In this document: in pieces, positions 10,596-24,000 of the stretch
How the letters are laid out: the number at the start of each line of letters is the position of its first letter
Numbering within the stretch: the first letter of the stretch is position 1
Assembly: GCA_934047225.1 (NCBI GenBank)
Contig: OW203991.1
Location: forward strand, 6,076,001 to 6,140,000
Direction: 5' to 3'
Length of the DNA: 64,000 nucleotides
Origin: Ypsolopha sequella
Taxonomy: Eukaryota > Arthropoda > Insecta > Lepidoptera > Ypsolophidae
The notes under the pieces: model-generated
What the model was told of the DNA's origin: nothing
What the model saw: only the letters and a program-made list of their open reading frames with translations
Databases searched by the model: none
Translations under genes and position numbers: made by a program

Positions 10596-11309
10596 TGGGC
10601 ATTCACCTTTAGAAATGAAAATAAACCACAAAGATTCAGGTATAAATTTTATTTACTGTATGGTCTATCTATATTTACATTGTCTCGACGTAACAAATCA
10701 ATTTTTTCGTATTATTATGACTTCATACATATCTACTAGCCTTCATCTAGCACTTATCTGTTTATCTTATAGTAAATACTTTCTATTATTGATCTTATAT
10801 AATAAATAAATTATATATACGAATTTATTAATGACTAAATTTAGTAGCACATAACTTCTCAATTATCTGGAATCCATCACAGATGGCTAAATCGTTTGTG
10901 ACATTGTTAATTCATGTTTCACTTTCTACAAAATATGTATTTACATCCTTATCTATTTTATTGGTATTGTTGGAGTGGTTAATATTATTTTCACAGGAAA
11001 TGAAAAAAAAAATGAATTATAAACAGTATGGCACATGTATACATAATAGAAGTGCCTTGATTTAAAAGGCCTCCACTATTTTTGTAAAAAATAACGGTGA
11101 TGCTATCTAAAAATAGCTTCGCACAAAAAAATCACTTGCATTTATGACTCTAACATTTACCTAAAATGCGTCAAATATTAACTATACTGTTTGAAAATTA
11201 AATGTACTACTTAATCTCTTGGTCCTTGAAAAAATACTTATAGATGATAGTTATAAATTGCAAGTAATCTCCTGGCCAACATAAATGCTTAGCGGCCAAT
11301 GAAGGCAGT
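10596..11309 (-). other. Papilin 3' UTR region
   Basis: This is AT-rich DNA downstream of the papilin stop codon. Minus-strand AATAAA hexamers lie at about 10824-10829 and 10647-10652 and could serve as poly(A) signals. There is no convincing frame; the short plus-strand frames are low-complexity. Confidence 0.4.
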
Positions 11310-12067
11310 TCATTTCTTGGTGGCTTGCTGTCGTAACGCCTGAATGTCTTCGATGCTGATCTGTCCGGATTTTACGCAGGATTTGCAGCAGAAACTGAAA
11401 ATAAGGATTTTAGACATTAAGATAAGTATTAACTTTCATTTATATCAACTAGCCGTTTGAAAACTTTAGATTTTACTACATCCCTAGCAATCAGGGCTGG
11501 ATTAAGCCATGTAGAGGCCCCTTAGGCAATGCAAGTCGTGGCCCGCTGGGCCTTCTCCTTTTTTTGTAAACGTGGTCTGTGTTAAGCTAGGATCTCACGT
11601 AACATAAAAATAATTCCTACTTCGATAATAGGTGGCGCTGAAATATTCACTGTTAGTGTTGCCAACTTAGCGCCATCTAGTTTTTCAAAGCAAAGCTATT
11701 ACAGCCACATGTTTCCTTGGTATCTATGAGAGTTTAACTTGCAGCCAATTAAACAAATTATGCTTATTTGCAACACTTTGCTGTGCTTCTAGCATCACCA
11801 ATCGGTCTTTTTTAGCACCGTGTTCGTTAGAGGATTTAGCAACGCCATCTAGATTTAGTTAGAATTTTACACCTTTTTGTGGCTACAAACTGATGTATGG
11901 GAACTGCTAGTCTATACGTAGTAATACTTATAGTCTACGGTATAATGTAGACTGGCTCGCAGGAGCTTACCTTGAGTAGTAGGTGTGGTTGCAGTACTTT
12001 CCAGTGATGATCAGTTCGCAGTTCGCGAAGAACGGGTTGTCGATGCACCATGGCGGGATGAATTGAC
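11310..12067 (-). CDS. Ppn: Papilin C-terminus: PLAC domain (exons 51-52)
   Basis: The exons are 11971-12067 and 11310-11394. Together they encode a PLAC (protease and lacunin) domain: six cysteines in [21 protein letters not shown] and [10 protein letters not shown], then a short charged tail ([15 protein letters not shown]) and a stop. PLAC closes papilins and several ADAMTS-like proteins. The intron between the exons (11395-11970) contains copy 2 of the dispersed repeat (11580-11940) and a hAT-end remnant near 11490-11560. Confidence 0.95.
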
Positions 12068-15000
12068 CTAGAGATAGAATAGAGATGGGATTGTTAGAGT
12101 TGCGACATTCAATGCGTATCCATTATCATTCCTTTATCATCTGTCTGCAGCATACCTAAAAAGTTTGGGTTTCGTTAATGTAAAATATTGGTAAAATATG
12201 AAATTAAATTATACGTGTTAGAGGAGCATTATGTGACAGAACTGTGCACTGATTCCACATTCTCGACGAGACTCGCCTGAAGGGGACAAAGCTATACGAG
12301 TAACGCGAAACGCACTATAGTCCTATCTCCTTTACTCATACAGCTTTATCCCCTTCATGGCGAGTCTCGCCCAGAATAACTGAATTTAGATAGCTCAAAT
12401 TCTGCACCAATAAAGACAGCCTTCATCCCATCGAATTTGTTGTACTGAAACTAAAACGATGGTTTTTAGAATGTATACATACTTATACATACATAGTAAA
12501 TACTTGACGATATTTATGGAATACTAGCTTGTGCCCGTGGCTTCGCTCGCGTGGGTGTGTCTTCCAATCAATGTATCTTTTATTTGCGAGTAAGTAAACA
12601 TTATTATCGATAGTTTTCGACTTGATGGTTATTTTATCATCACCGCTTACCTATATGTTGACGAGCACCCGTAGCGCAAGATTTAATCGCGTGCGACGCG
12701 ACTTAGTTGAATCACAAGTGCAAGGAGCGACAAGATGTTATTGCGATTAAACAGTATGTCACGCTCCTCGCACTTGTCATTAAACACTGTGCTACAGGTG
12801 CAGGGTTACTGCGATGATTTTAAAGATAACCATATCTAAATTTGTTGAGTGGTTCTCTGTTAAAACGGAACAGACAGACAAAAGTTCCAAAAACTGTATT
12901 TTTGGGTAAAATTTCGCAAAAATATTAAATAACAGACACGACAATTTACTACTTTATTATTATTATGGAATAATAATAAACTGGGTGCGATGAGTCAAAA
13001 CTATAAAATGAAGGATGTTTTATGGATGCAGATTTTCAGTTCGCTAGCTACAAGTATCTACGTGCGTGTCTCATTCAGCATTATTAATGTTTACGATCGA
13101 TAAATATCTTCGTTTGAGTAAACATTTACATTTTAACTGTTATTTTTCTTTCAAGTACAGTCTGTGTTTGAATGAATCAATGGCGAAAGCAAGGAATATA
13201 ATACCAGATTATGCGTGACATAATAATTTAGGTAGCGTTCCGAAACGCCGGGGTGAAGTTAAAAATTAACTGTCAACCGTTCCACAATTGGTCTGAGGAA
13301 AACTCAGAATAAGGAAAAACGTACAGTTCATAAACCTTGTCAGAAATGTATTTTTTTTTCTTCGCCCTTGTCAGGCAGGCAAAGGTTTCAGACCATACAG
13401 CCTTGTCATAAGTTGTGTTTATCAGTTTTGTCAGTGTAAGGCAACTTGAGCCAAATCTTCATATTTTAGCAGGTTAAGGCCATCCAATAGCCAAGTCTTT
13501 AAATTTGATTTAAATTTTACATTTACCCAGGCGTTTAGGAACACTACCCTAATAATTGGAAGAGAAACAATGTCCTGGGATACCGTTCCTTATTGTTACT
13601 TCAAAAACGAATACCCGGATAGGTAAAGGCTTCGTGGAGTAGTGGGAGCTGTGAATGCGTTGCTGATGTTGCCACATCAGCGGGTCTACCGCATAATTCT
13701 GATTTTCATCAACATCAACTTGAGATTGAAATTTGACGTGCGTGCAAAAGAGATGGCATGTTAGGCGGGCGTCGTCGCACGCACGTCAAATTTCAATCTC
13801 AAGTTGATGTTGATGAAAATCAGAATTACGCGGTAGACCCGCAGCTACCGTACCCACCGGTGCTGTCGCTAGGAGAGAAGCGCGATATCGTCAACTGAGC
13901 TTCTGGAAATGTCCTGCACAGTAAAGTTGGAGCGAATGCGTTGCCAGTGTGGTACGCCGTTGTCGCTCGGAGAGAGGCATGATATCTTCAGCCGAGCGTC
14001 TAGAAATTTTTTACCTTCAACAGTGATCTGCACGGTGGAGTAGTGGGAGCTGAATGCGTTGCCGGCGTGGCACCCGTACACCCCATTATCACTCGGAGAG
14101 AGGCGCGATATCGTCAGCCGAGCGTCTGAAATTATGTGACATATTGGTTAATGGGAACAGATGATCAGTAGCGGATCCAGGGAGGAGGGCTAGGGGGCTG
14201 AAGATATTTGCTATTTTCTCATCAATCATCATTAATAATTACATTTCATATGTAAATTCGAGCAATGGTTTGTTCAAAACAACAAGCACGTGGTCGTCAA
14301 TGTTCGCCAATTTTGGAGCTAACTCAAATTTTAAGCAAAAACCTCGTTCATACTAATTATTAAAAATACTTAGGGCAACATAACTCACTGAGAATGCGCA
14401 AGTACCTAAATTAACATAAAGAAGATGACCATCGAAGAAATTATTGCTGATCCACTTTGGCCTTTATTAGGAATACAATACAGACGAAAAGTGGATCACT
14501 GGATTCGTTTTCGACAGCACGTCGTTACCTGAAAGCTGCACTCGATCATTAGGCGTCAACGTCTGTCCGTCCTTGGTCCAATAGACCTCGGGCGTGGGGT
14601 ACCCGTCGACGTCGCACGGGAGGCTCAAGTCCGACCCTGATGAGTAGGCCGTCTGAGGAGCTCGCAGACGAGTCGTCACTGGAACTGGTTGTGGTGGGAA
14701 TTGTGAGTTTTGAAGACTTTTGGTCATGCACAATACGCCCAAAGTCTGCGGGCGGCGGATTACTTCAGTCACGTGCCTCTTTGACCAAGGCCACTCCCGT
14801 TGCAAGCAGACTTTGGACGTATGACATGCATGTGCAAAACATGTATTTGTACAAAATGTTGCAAATACAAAATATATGTGAAAGAAGGTAAGTGGGTACT
14901 AAGTCGTACAGCTATTGGTTTGTGTTGGCTAAGATATTGTATTCTTGTGCTATTGTACTCAGACATTTTACTTGCAACCTAGCTACTAACCAGTGCCGGA

Positions 15001-18000
15001 TTAAGGCTACTTGATGCCCTAAGCAATCCTCGCCTATGGGTCCCCTATCATATAGGAAATCAGTATTATGTCTTTAAAAAAATGTATGTGTTTATTACAA
15101 AAAGGTCGATCTTTACGTACTTTGCTCAGAGTATGTCCGAAAGAGATAAGTGGTGTAGCTACTGTAATAAAAATCAAAGCAAACCAATTTTTGTATTTAT
15201 CGAAATGCGACTTGCGACTTTTACGGACAGCAATTCGCGAACAATAGTGTCAAAGATTAATTTTCTTAACATATCTGCCTCTATAGAGAATATTGATAAA
15301 GCGTTGAACTTCTCTTGTAGCATTGTCGTCCATTTTAGTACCTTGCTGACTATTAGGAAGATTTGCAAATCATGGGTCAACGCAACGACATCTCAAATTC
15401 AAATTCAAATTCAAATATTTATTGCATTTAAGTTGTAGAATATAGTGTATTACAAATACATAAGTGGTATCAAACATGACCCTGTAAGGGCATAGCAAAT
15501 TAAATTAAATTAATTCTTAAATAATATCACAACTCATTACTCTAGTCTATTTAATTACGCGCGGGGATATTTAATAAGCATTGCCTTTCATGTGCTAGAA
15601 AATATATTTTCGTTGCTGTTTATGATGCCCCCGAGACGTGATGCCCTAAGTAAGCAATTGCTTGATTTGCTTATAGGCTAATCCGGCACTGTTACTAACT
15701 ACAACGTTGAATATAAATTTTAGTTTCATGTTGTGAAGAAAGAAGCATGCAAACAAAAATACTTAAATAGAAAGGGAAGAGTTAAGAAACTAATTTTAAC
15801 ATGCAACACACATCATGCAACGAACCTTCAGTAAATACTACATGAAAGTTGTGATAGTAAATCCTCTCCTTACCGCTGTACACTGGCACCGAGGGTTCGG
15901 GCGGACGGATCGTAGTGGTCACCGTAGTTAGGGGTTCCGTATACGACAGCCGAGGCGTCACTCTGACCACCTCGTCTCTAGATATCAAGAACGGGCTATC
16001 CAGGTATTGTCCTTCAGGTTGGTAAGCCTGGACGACGACGGACCAAGACGCCGGCTTCCCGAGCCCGTTGTACGCTTGGCAGGCGTATTCCCCGAGCGTT
16101 TCCAGGTCGAGCACTCTGATCTGGAGTATGAGTCCTCTGGCCTCGTACTGCCTGCTGACGTAGGGGACCATAGGGCCGGTCACGCCTCGGTACCAGGCGA
16201 TGGTGGGCGTCGGGTAGCCGTAAGCCAGACATCTGAGAGCCAGGCTCTGGCCCAGTTCACCGACGACGGTGGCGGCAACGTCTCCCGCGATGCCGGCCGG
16301 CTGCTCCGCTGGATCTATCCACCCCCGTTAGTTAGACTACACTACTAGAGTTTGTGATCACTTCTGTTTTAGTTTTGAGACAATTAGAAGCGCACCACAA
16401 ACTCAAATGTTAATTTGTTAATCTAAGGACACACACTGGATTAGATTAATTTGAAAGAGTTGCCTTTGATCGCTTTTGGTTTGTCACCACCAGACCCTTA
16501 ACCGCTATCAACCAAAAACGTTCAAAATGGCAACACAGAAGGTGAGATAACGAACACAATAGTTAGAACTAGTTAGTCGCAAAATGTGTCATTAACCTTC
16601 GTGTGCGCGTGCGCAGAGCAACAGCGCACTGAACGTGATGAGGGAACACCCGCGCGGCATCGTGATCGCGGCACGTCTGTGAACCGACTGCTGGAAACCT
16701 TATATCTATTTACGCGAGAGGTTCCGAAGCAATAGGTTGCTTAGATAATCGCTAGATGCAGTGGAACTGAGAGCTGGCAATTCGAAGCAACAATTGTTAT
16801 TGGCTAAAGAAGTATTTCAACTAGATCTGATGGATCAAGCAACAACTTGAGAAATTATAAAATTAAAAGGTATACCTTTATTAAACTTTGAAACGAACAG
16901 ATATTTTAAAAAACTACATCCACAGTGAATTTAGTATAACATGCTGGAATGCTTGTGAATCTGAAAATATGACGCTTTGGTTTCTAGAAGTTATCGCGGG
17001 GTCAAAGTTGCTGATAGTGATTGAAAACTAATAGTTGCTTGTGTGAGAGCTATTCATGATAATATTCCCACTGGACCAAGCTTAGATAAAAGACTGTTGA
17101 CTGCGAGAGATTGTCGGAAACGTTGCAGAGAGGACAGATAACACCTAATTGAGAGATTCTGTAATGAATGGACAGTCTTTACGACCAATTAGCGACTGGA
17201 TTTTTTGCTCCTATAAATATTTCTCCTAAGCTTAGTTTGCTTTCGAAAAGTTCTACTAATTGCCTTAGTATCTGTGTATCTCTGAAGTTACTTACAGATT
17301 ACACTTGTCGACATGTGCATGCATAGATCCAAGGGCGGATCCAGCATTTGATTTTAGGGGGGAGCCACTCTGACAAGGCTTAATATCACAAACTAAAAAA
17401 ATACAAGTTGTTGGGTGCTTTAAGCATTGAGGCGCTTTTGGCAGACATTTATATACCTATGCTGTGTGAAAGTGCACCCAAATCGAATCGAAAAGTCGAG
17501 GCAATTCCTGGGTGTTTGAGGGGAGGGGTGGCTCCCATGACCCCCCCTGCATCCGCCAATGCCAGCAGTTAGTAGAAGATTTGTTGTTCTAAGTCGAGTT
17601 CATAGGTCGGTTTTGATAAATTCGATAAGTTTTGGATGATGTTAAACAATTTATGAATCTTTGGGTCAAGGATAGATGAGATCGTGTCTAGTTTATAATG
17701 CAACTTTATTATTTTGATAAATAAGTACATGTCCATTTGGCACGCACTATCTGGATGGTCGATATTAAAATATGGATCAACGATTACTGTATGACTGGTA
17801 GACTAATAATTAATACTAAAAGTAGTAAAACTAATAAATCGACGACATTCCACACATTATGTGCAAAATATTTATAATTTCAGGCAAAAAAAATCCTTTA
17901 TTATATTAGAGCTACCCTTTCGTTTTCTAATCAACCAACCAATAGTGCGTAGATTGTCAAGGGGCGCGTGCGAAATTTTTAAACAAAAAAGTATGTACAA

Positions 18001-21000
18001 ACAGCATAGGAGATAAGTAAACAGGCCCAGCACAAACACTTTTATCCCAAGACCCACAGTAGTTTATGCTACTAGGGCGAAAAGAAATAAATTACGAGGA
18101 TGAATTTATTGCTCTTACGCCCGTGTATCATACTACGTTTTTCAATGCATAGTGTGAGGAAATAAAAAAAATTATTGCTCTTACGCCCGTGTATCATACT
18201 ACGTTTTTCAATGCATAGTGTGAGGAAATAAAACAAATATAATCTTGTGGACTTTAAATTATGATTGGCTCAAAAGGACTGTATCCAGAGCCGTTAAACA
18301 GTGGAAAAAAAAAGTATAACATTTATGGTACACTGGTTAGCCAACCATTGTAAATAAATAAAAAAAATAATAATAATAAAGCCCTAGGGCAAAATAATCG
18401 ACTTTCTGTTCGGTTTTGATGCATAAAAAGTGGGCCTTTACGAGCACTTACATTGAAAAAATACTTAATAAATAGTGCATGTGTGTATGTTTTGACCAAG
18501 TATTTCACATCTCATCTATCGCTCACCTGTGGATCTTGGGATCAAAGTGTTTGCGCTGGGCCTGGGTTACTTATCTCCTTTACTGTTTGTACACAAGGCT
18601 TTCTTTTTACTTAGGACCTGCCTGCTAATGACATGGCCTACCTACCTACTTATTTTGCAAAACAAAATCAAATTCATATTGGATAGCCGCCAAAGGGGCG
18701 CCCCGAAGAGGTGCTTGCCTAGGGAGCTGCCGGCATTTAATCCGCCTCTGGCATAGACTCAGGCACCCATAGAGCTCTATGTATGCACTATATTGTCATA
18801 CAAAACACGCCTGCCTTTGAATGATAATAACAATTGGCGGGAAGGGTTCTTTTTTATACCACGCAGGCCGTATTTGTTTTTTTTTTGTTTGTGTTGTAGT
18901 TATAGTATGCATCACCTATCGGAATTTATATTGAATTGTAGTTGATACAGGATCAGCTGAAAATCAGCGCTGTGCAGATATGTTTTTACCATGCTCACAG
19001 CATAAGCTGAGCTGTCTCCTTTTTGTTTTAATTATGTTGTGTTACTCTTATGTGTTTTTAAGACACATAAACTATTTTATTCTGTATGAAAATCAGCTAA
19101 GAAAAGATAAAGAAATTCAAATTATGATGGTATGATACAGGTTGTTCAAGTTAAACTCATTTGTTTTAATTGTGATATCCATAATATTGCTACCACAAAA
19201 TAAAAATAAAAACATCGTGAGATGTCCCCTTACGTTCAGTGCTGTTCCTTTTTAATAAGAAAAGTTATTAAATTCGGAAAGATTTTTAGGGAAAGTAAAT
19301 AGTTGGGAATATTATGTTTGTTAAAAGAATAGTAAGTTCATGAGCAAAAGTAACAGAAAAAGAAGTTGAAAGTAGTTAATCAAATCATAACAAAAATAGT
19401 ATTGTCTAAGTGACTTCATACTCCAGATACGAAGGGGAAAACTTATCATTTTGCTGCGCTGTAGTGGCTACTCCAAATAATCTCCCAAGTGTATTCCTCT
19501 TTCATTTCACGAAATTTCGCAGTTTTCCCCTTCTTACCCAGGGCGTATCGCTTGCCTCTTTCAGATCTATCATTTCCAGCACCTGTTTCTAAAGTCAACT
19601 TACCATTAACCTGCAGCCGGATTTCCTGCCTTGCTTGTCCAAGTCCGTTGTCTGCGACACATATGTACACTCCAGAATCGTTACGATAAAGAGAGACGAT
19701 CTCCAGGGCGCCATCTGAGAGAAGACGGTAGCGACCCACTGTGCCGTCGATCTAAAGTGGAATTATTAAGGTGCTTAGATATCTACGTACATAGTGGTGG
19801 CTAAAAGGGCAGGGAGGAGTGTCTAAATGCAGCAGACCCTTCTTGAAGAGCCAGGTCTTATGTACGACGGTCCTAAAACGGTATATATGATCTAATAATC
19901 AAAAACGTTCCTTATTTTTCCTTACTGTTCATGGCAAAAAGACCTCCTCGCTAACTTCGTACAAAAAAAGACTTCACTACTTTGAAATTTTAACCCTCGA
20001 GAATCGCCGTTATCTGATATCTGATCGCGGATATCTGATCAAATTCTCCTTTACAAGATTCTTAGAGGCCGTGTGAATTGCCCTACCTTGTTGGCTCAGA
20101 TAAGTTTAGTAGTTCCTAGAACTAATGCGAGAATTGTTAACTACAAACCATTTCATGTTAAGAGATTTAGAACCAATTTGGGATACCACAGTTTGCTGCC
20201 CAGGTTAAGTCGTGAACACAATAATCTGTTTCATTCAACAAGAATTTAGCATTTCGTTAAGTAAATTCAAAAATTTCTTGTACTCCACAAAGGAGTTTAG
20301 ATAAGTTACTAGTTAAGATGTATGTCTGTTGGCAAACCAATAAATAAATAAATAATATATTATGGAATATTTGGAGTTCCTTCTACCAAGAATTTCGTTA
20401 TTTCATGAGATCCTTGCTGGACCCTGAGGTAATTCTATAAAAAGGAAACTGGTGAGCGATACCGTAATGTGATTCTGTGGTTCTAGTCATATTATTGTGT
20501 GTAGTTCGCTTCAGAATTGAGGCAGGAGACTTGGATCATCTCTTTTTTGCAAGAACGATGGAAAGTAAATATTTTTCTGAATAAATGTAGGACTTACCGT
20601 GACCTTTCCTCGTTGCCAGGTGATCTTGGGCGGCGGGTTGCCATGGAACAGACAGCGAAGCGTTGCCTTGCCATTCTCCTCTGATGTCACTTCCGGTTCC
20701 GTCGCTGCGTTAGCTTGAGGTGCTTGAGGTAGTTCTGCGACAGTACATGACAAATTTTACACATGTATTTCTTGGAAAAACCACTGACATCCACTAGTGT
20801 TAAATGTTTGTGGTAAAACCTTGAAATCAGAAGAACATATAATTGGGCTCGTTTCCAAACTTGCTTGGAGACTTTTGTTGTCTACAGAAAATCTTTTGAT
20901 CATTTACAGAAAAAGACCACCTACATGCGGCAACCTAATTCTGATGCGGCTAAAGCGTGGGTTTGGTACCTGGTACATAAGTGGTGGAAGGCGGCTCAGT

Positions 21001-24000
21001 ATGTCTTGCAGTAGTGGCCGTGGCAGTAGGCGCGAGGCACAGTTGGCTACACCCACTGCTGCAACATTTGCCCACCCCTCTACAATCAGCGTCGTCGTTA
21101 CATTCCCGACGACATTCCCGGTCTCCTGTGTATTCTTCAGCGGGACACACGCCTGGTTTGTTCACTGTTAGAGAGGAAGATTGTGTTCTGTGCGTTAGGC
21201 AATTAGTGTTATTACAATGGGATGTGGGAAAGTTAGTACAAACATGGCATAAGTAGTTGCGGTGCAGATTGCAGATATCGCATTACTAACCCACAATTGA
21301 CGTCAACTGACTGCAAGATGCGTCACAAAAGATTTATAAGATTATGATACATTTACTACATGGAAAAATTGAGCCGACCTAAATCGATTGGTGACCTGCT
21401 TTTCATCATCTTTATTACAATTATAATAAAAGCGAAATAATGTGTTCATTCTAAATTTTTTCGCATGATAAAAGGTTCACCCCCACCCCCACAAGGTAAA
21501 TCACCTCCCCTAAAATGTTTGCCCATGTTTTATGCTATTTTCAGGAAAACGAAATGAGCTACGAGAAAATAGTTAAAGGCCGAATTATTCTTTGTAAAAT
21601 TGCCCACAAATAAGTTACATTTGATAGAAGTTATAGTTTACAAGCAGCGTTAACAGAAAGCTGACAATTTTAAGCTTAAAAAAATAAAAAATTACATAAA
21701 AAAATTTATCCTTGAATCTGATATTTAATTATGTATTTTTGCTTATCGCTGATTTTTCATCAGTTTTCTGTTATTGTTGCTCGGAAAAATAAATGTAGGA
21801 ATATAATTATAGAAAATTTTATAAGAAATAATTTTGTCTTCATCAAATTTTTCGTTGCAAACACTGTTTCTCTGGAAATCGCATAAAGCCTTAATTGGCC
21901 ACACATTTTAAGGGACGGGGTGATACAGCCAGTGAAGGGGAAGGGACGGTCATTCATTTCATCTGAATGTCACCGTGACAAGGTATCATACGATACTAGT
22001 TGCAAACTGTTAAACTTTTTCCAAATTTTCCATACATTGAAATCCAGAATGAACACAGTAAAGGTGTTTCATCCTGACATCGAGTGAGACACGATGATAA
22101 AGAACATTCTAAGGAAGACATTCTAGACAGCTAGTATAGCATAGGATAGACAAGAGAACCCCTTCAAATGTTGTAAAGTGGATGACATGATCTTCTGCAT
22201 TAATTTTGAGAGCACACATGGTAGAGGCTGTAAGTACCACTGACCTGTCCTACAGTCGGCGTTGTATCGTGGCTCCTGGCTCAGTGGATCTCTGTACGCA
22301 TCGGCAACGCAGCGCTCTCCCACGGGACATTCCTTGCCAGCACAGGGGTGCTCCTTGCATGAGCATCTGTCAAGGGACAAGGTCGTTTTATGCTCCGAAG
22401 CCTCTGAAGACATCACTTTAAAGGACGCGTCGCCATCAAGGTGGGTGTGAATATCGTCTCAGATGGCCTCGTAGCTGGGCATTTTAGGTGCGTCAACGAA
22501 GAAGAGTACTATATTTCCATGATATACACCTGTCTCTTTTGCTAACGCGAACTCTGGGTATCCCGGGCTCAGGGAATCAAAGGAAATTGCTGTTTTGTTT
22601 AGAAATTTACCCCTACGCTGACTGCAAATCAGTTCATATTTTTAGGGTTTCGTATTTTAAAATAAAAACGGAACCCTTATAGTATCACTTTGTTGTCTGT
22701 CTATCTGTCTGTCAAGACCATTTTATCAAGTTTAAACTGATACCTTCTACAGAAGTCCACGGCCATGGTTCTGTAAAAAAATCAGGCTTCTAACTCAACG
22801 CGAAAGAAAGTTATTGCACTTTAAATAATCAATTTCATACAAATCTGGTAACCATGAAAACTTATAGGGCACTTCCAGCTGACGAAGTTTCGTTTACAGG
22901 TGTACCCCATAGCACAAACATAGGAAAAAATCTAAAAATTACAAAAAATAAATTAGTTACGATGTTATCATTGACCAACTCAATTAAACCCTTTAACATA
23001 GAGTTTAATAGATCGTAAGTGCCAAGTTAAGTTGGTCCGTTATAACTGCAAGCAGAATTATTTACCATATTTTTAGGGTTCTGTATCCGTATTAAGACTA
23101 GAGTCGGAGTTCCGAGATTGGGCAAAACAGGGTTCAGGGTTATGGTTTTTTAAGATAGTAAAATATTAATTTCTGAACAAAATAAATACCACTTGTTACC
23201 TTAAAAGATGAAGTACAGGTTCATTAAAAAAAATCTTGGCACTAATGTATAGTAACATCAGAAAAAAAACAGGATTTTCAAGTTCAGGTTACACCCGTAG
23301 CGCTGCAATGCTATTCAAGAGATTTTCTTGAAATTCCTGTTTTTTTCCTGAAGTTACATTATTGCCGTGATTTTTTTTAATGAACCTGCACTTCATCTTG
23401 TAAGGTAACAAGTGGTATTTATTTTGTTCAGAAATTTGAATTTTTACCGTCTTAAAAAGCCATAACCCCGAACCCCGAATCTCGGAACACCGACCCTTAA
23501 TGACTCTTTTTGACATCATGTGAAAGGCCAGTTCTTTTCATTTCATATCTCGAGCTTACCTAACACATCCATCCACGTCCAGTCTCTCCACTCCATAGGC
23601 GCACTTCAGCGCGGCACACTTCTCGGTCTCCGCGTCGCAACTGCTCGGTATGGTGACGCACGAACATCGCTCGCACCCACTCGCGGTGCGCGTTCGTTGT
23701 ACACCGTACTCGCAACGTAGCCGCGAGCATTCATCGTCGTAGCGCGTGCATTCGGGCAGAACTTCGTTCGTATCTGGAATACAAAGATGTCTTCAAACTA
23801 CTTTTTTATTTTGTAGATTAGACATATTTGATTTATGTACGCAAGGATTTATCTTATCTTGTAATCGAAGTCATAATAATAAACACGTATCACGTATAAA
23901 TAATGAAACTGTTAGTAAAGTAACAAAAGGAGTGCATCAGTGATAATTATAAGAAATAAACATCTAAAGCGAGTGCGTGAAAAAGGCGTGACAACGTTAA

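Larger units (their letters stand above)
16705..19603 (-). other. Papilin intron 47 (5' part), repeat-rich
   Basis: There is no papilin exon between 16661 and 19603. The stretch holds a hAT-like non-autonomous fragment (17331-17572), an inverted-repeat element (17994-18593) and another hAT-type end near 18690-18755 (GGCGCCCCGAAGAGGTGCTT). From 18756 to 19603 I see only AT-rich intron sequence. Confidence 0.5.

Noticed and set aside
16007..16348. 113-codon plus-strand frame over the Ig2 exon
   Set aside because: Antisense shadow of a GC-rich papilin exon with clear Ig signatures on the minus strand.
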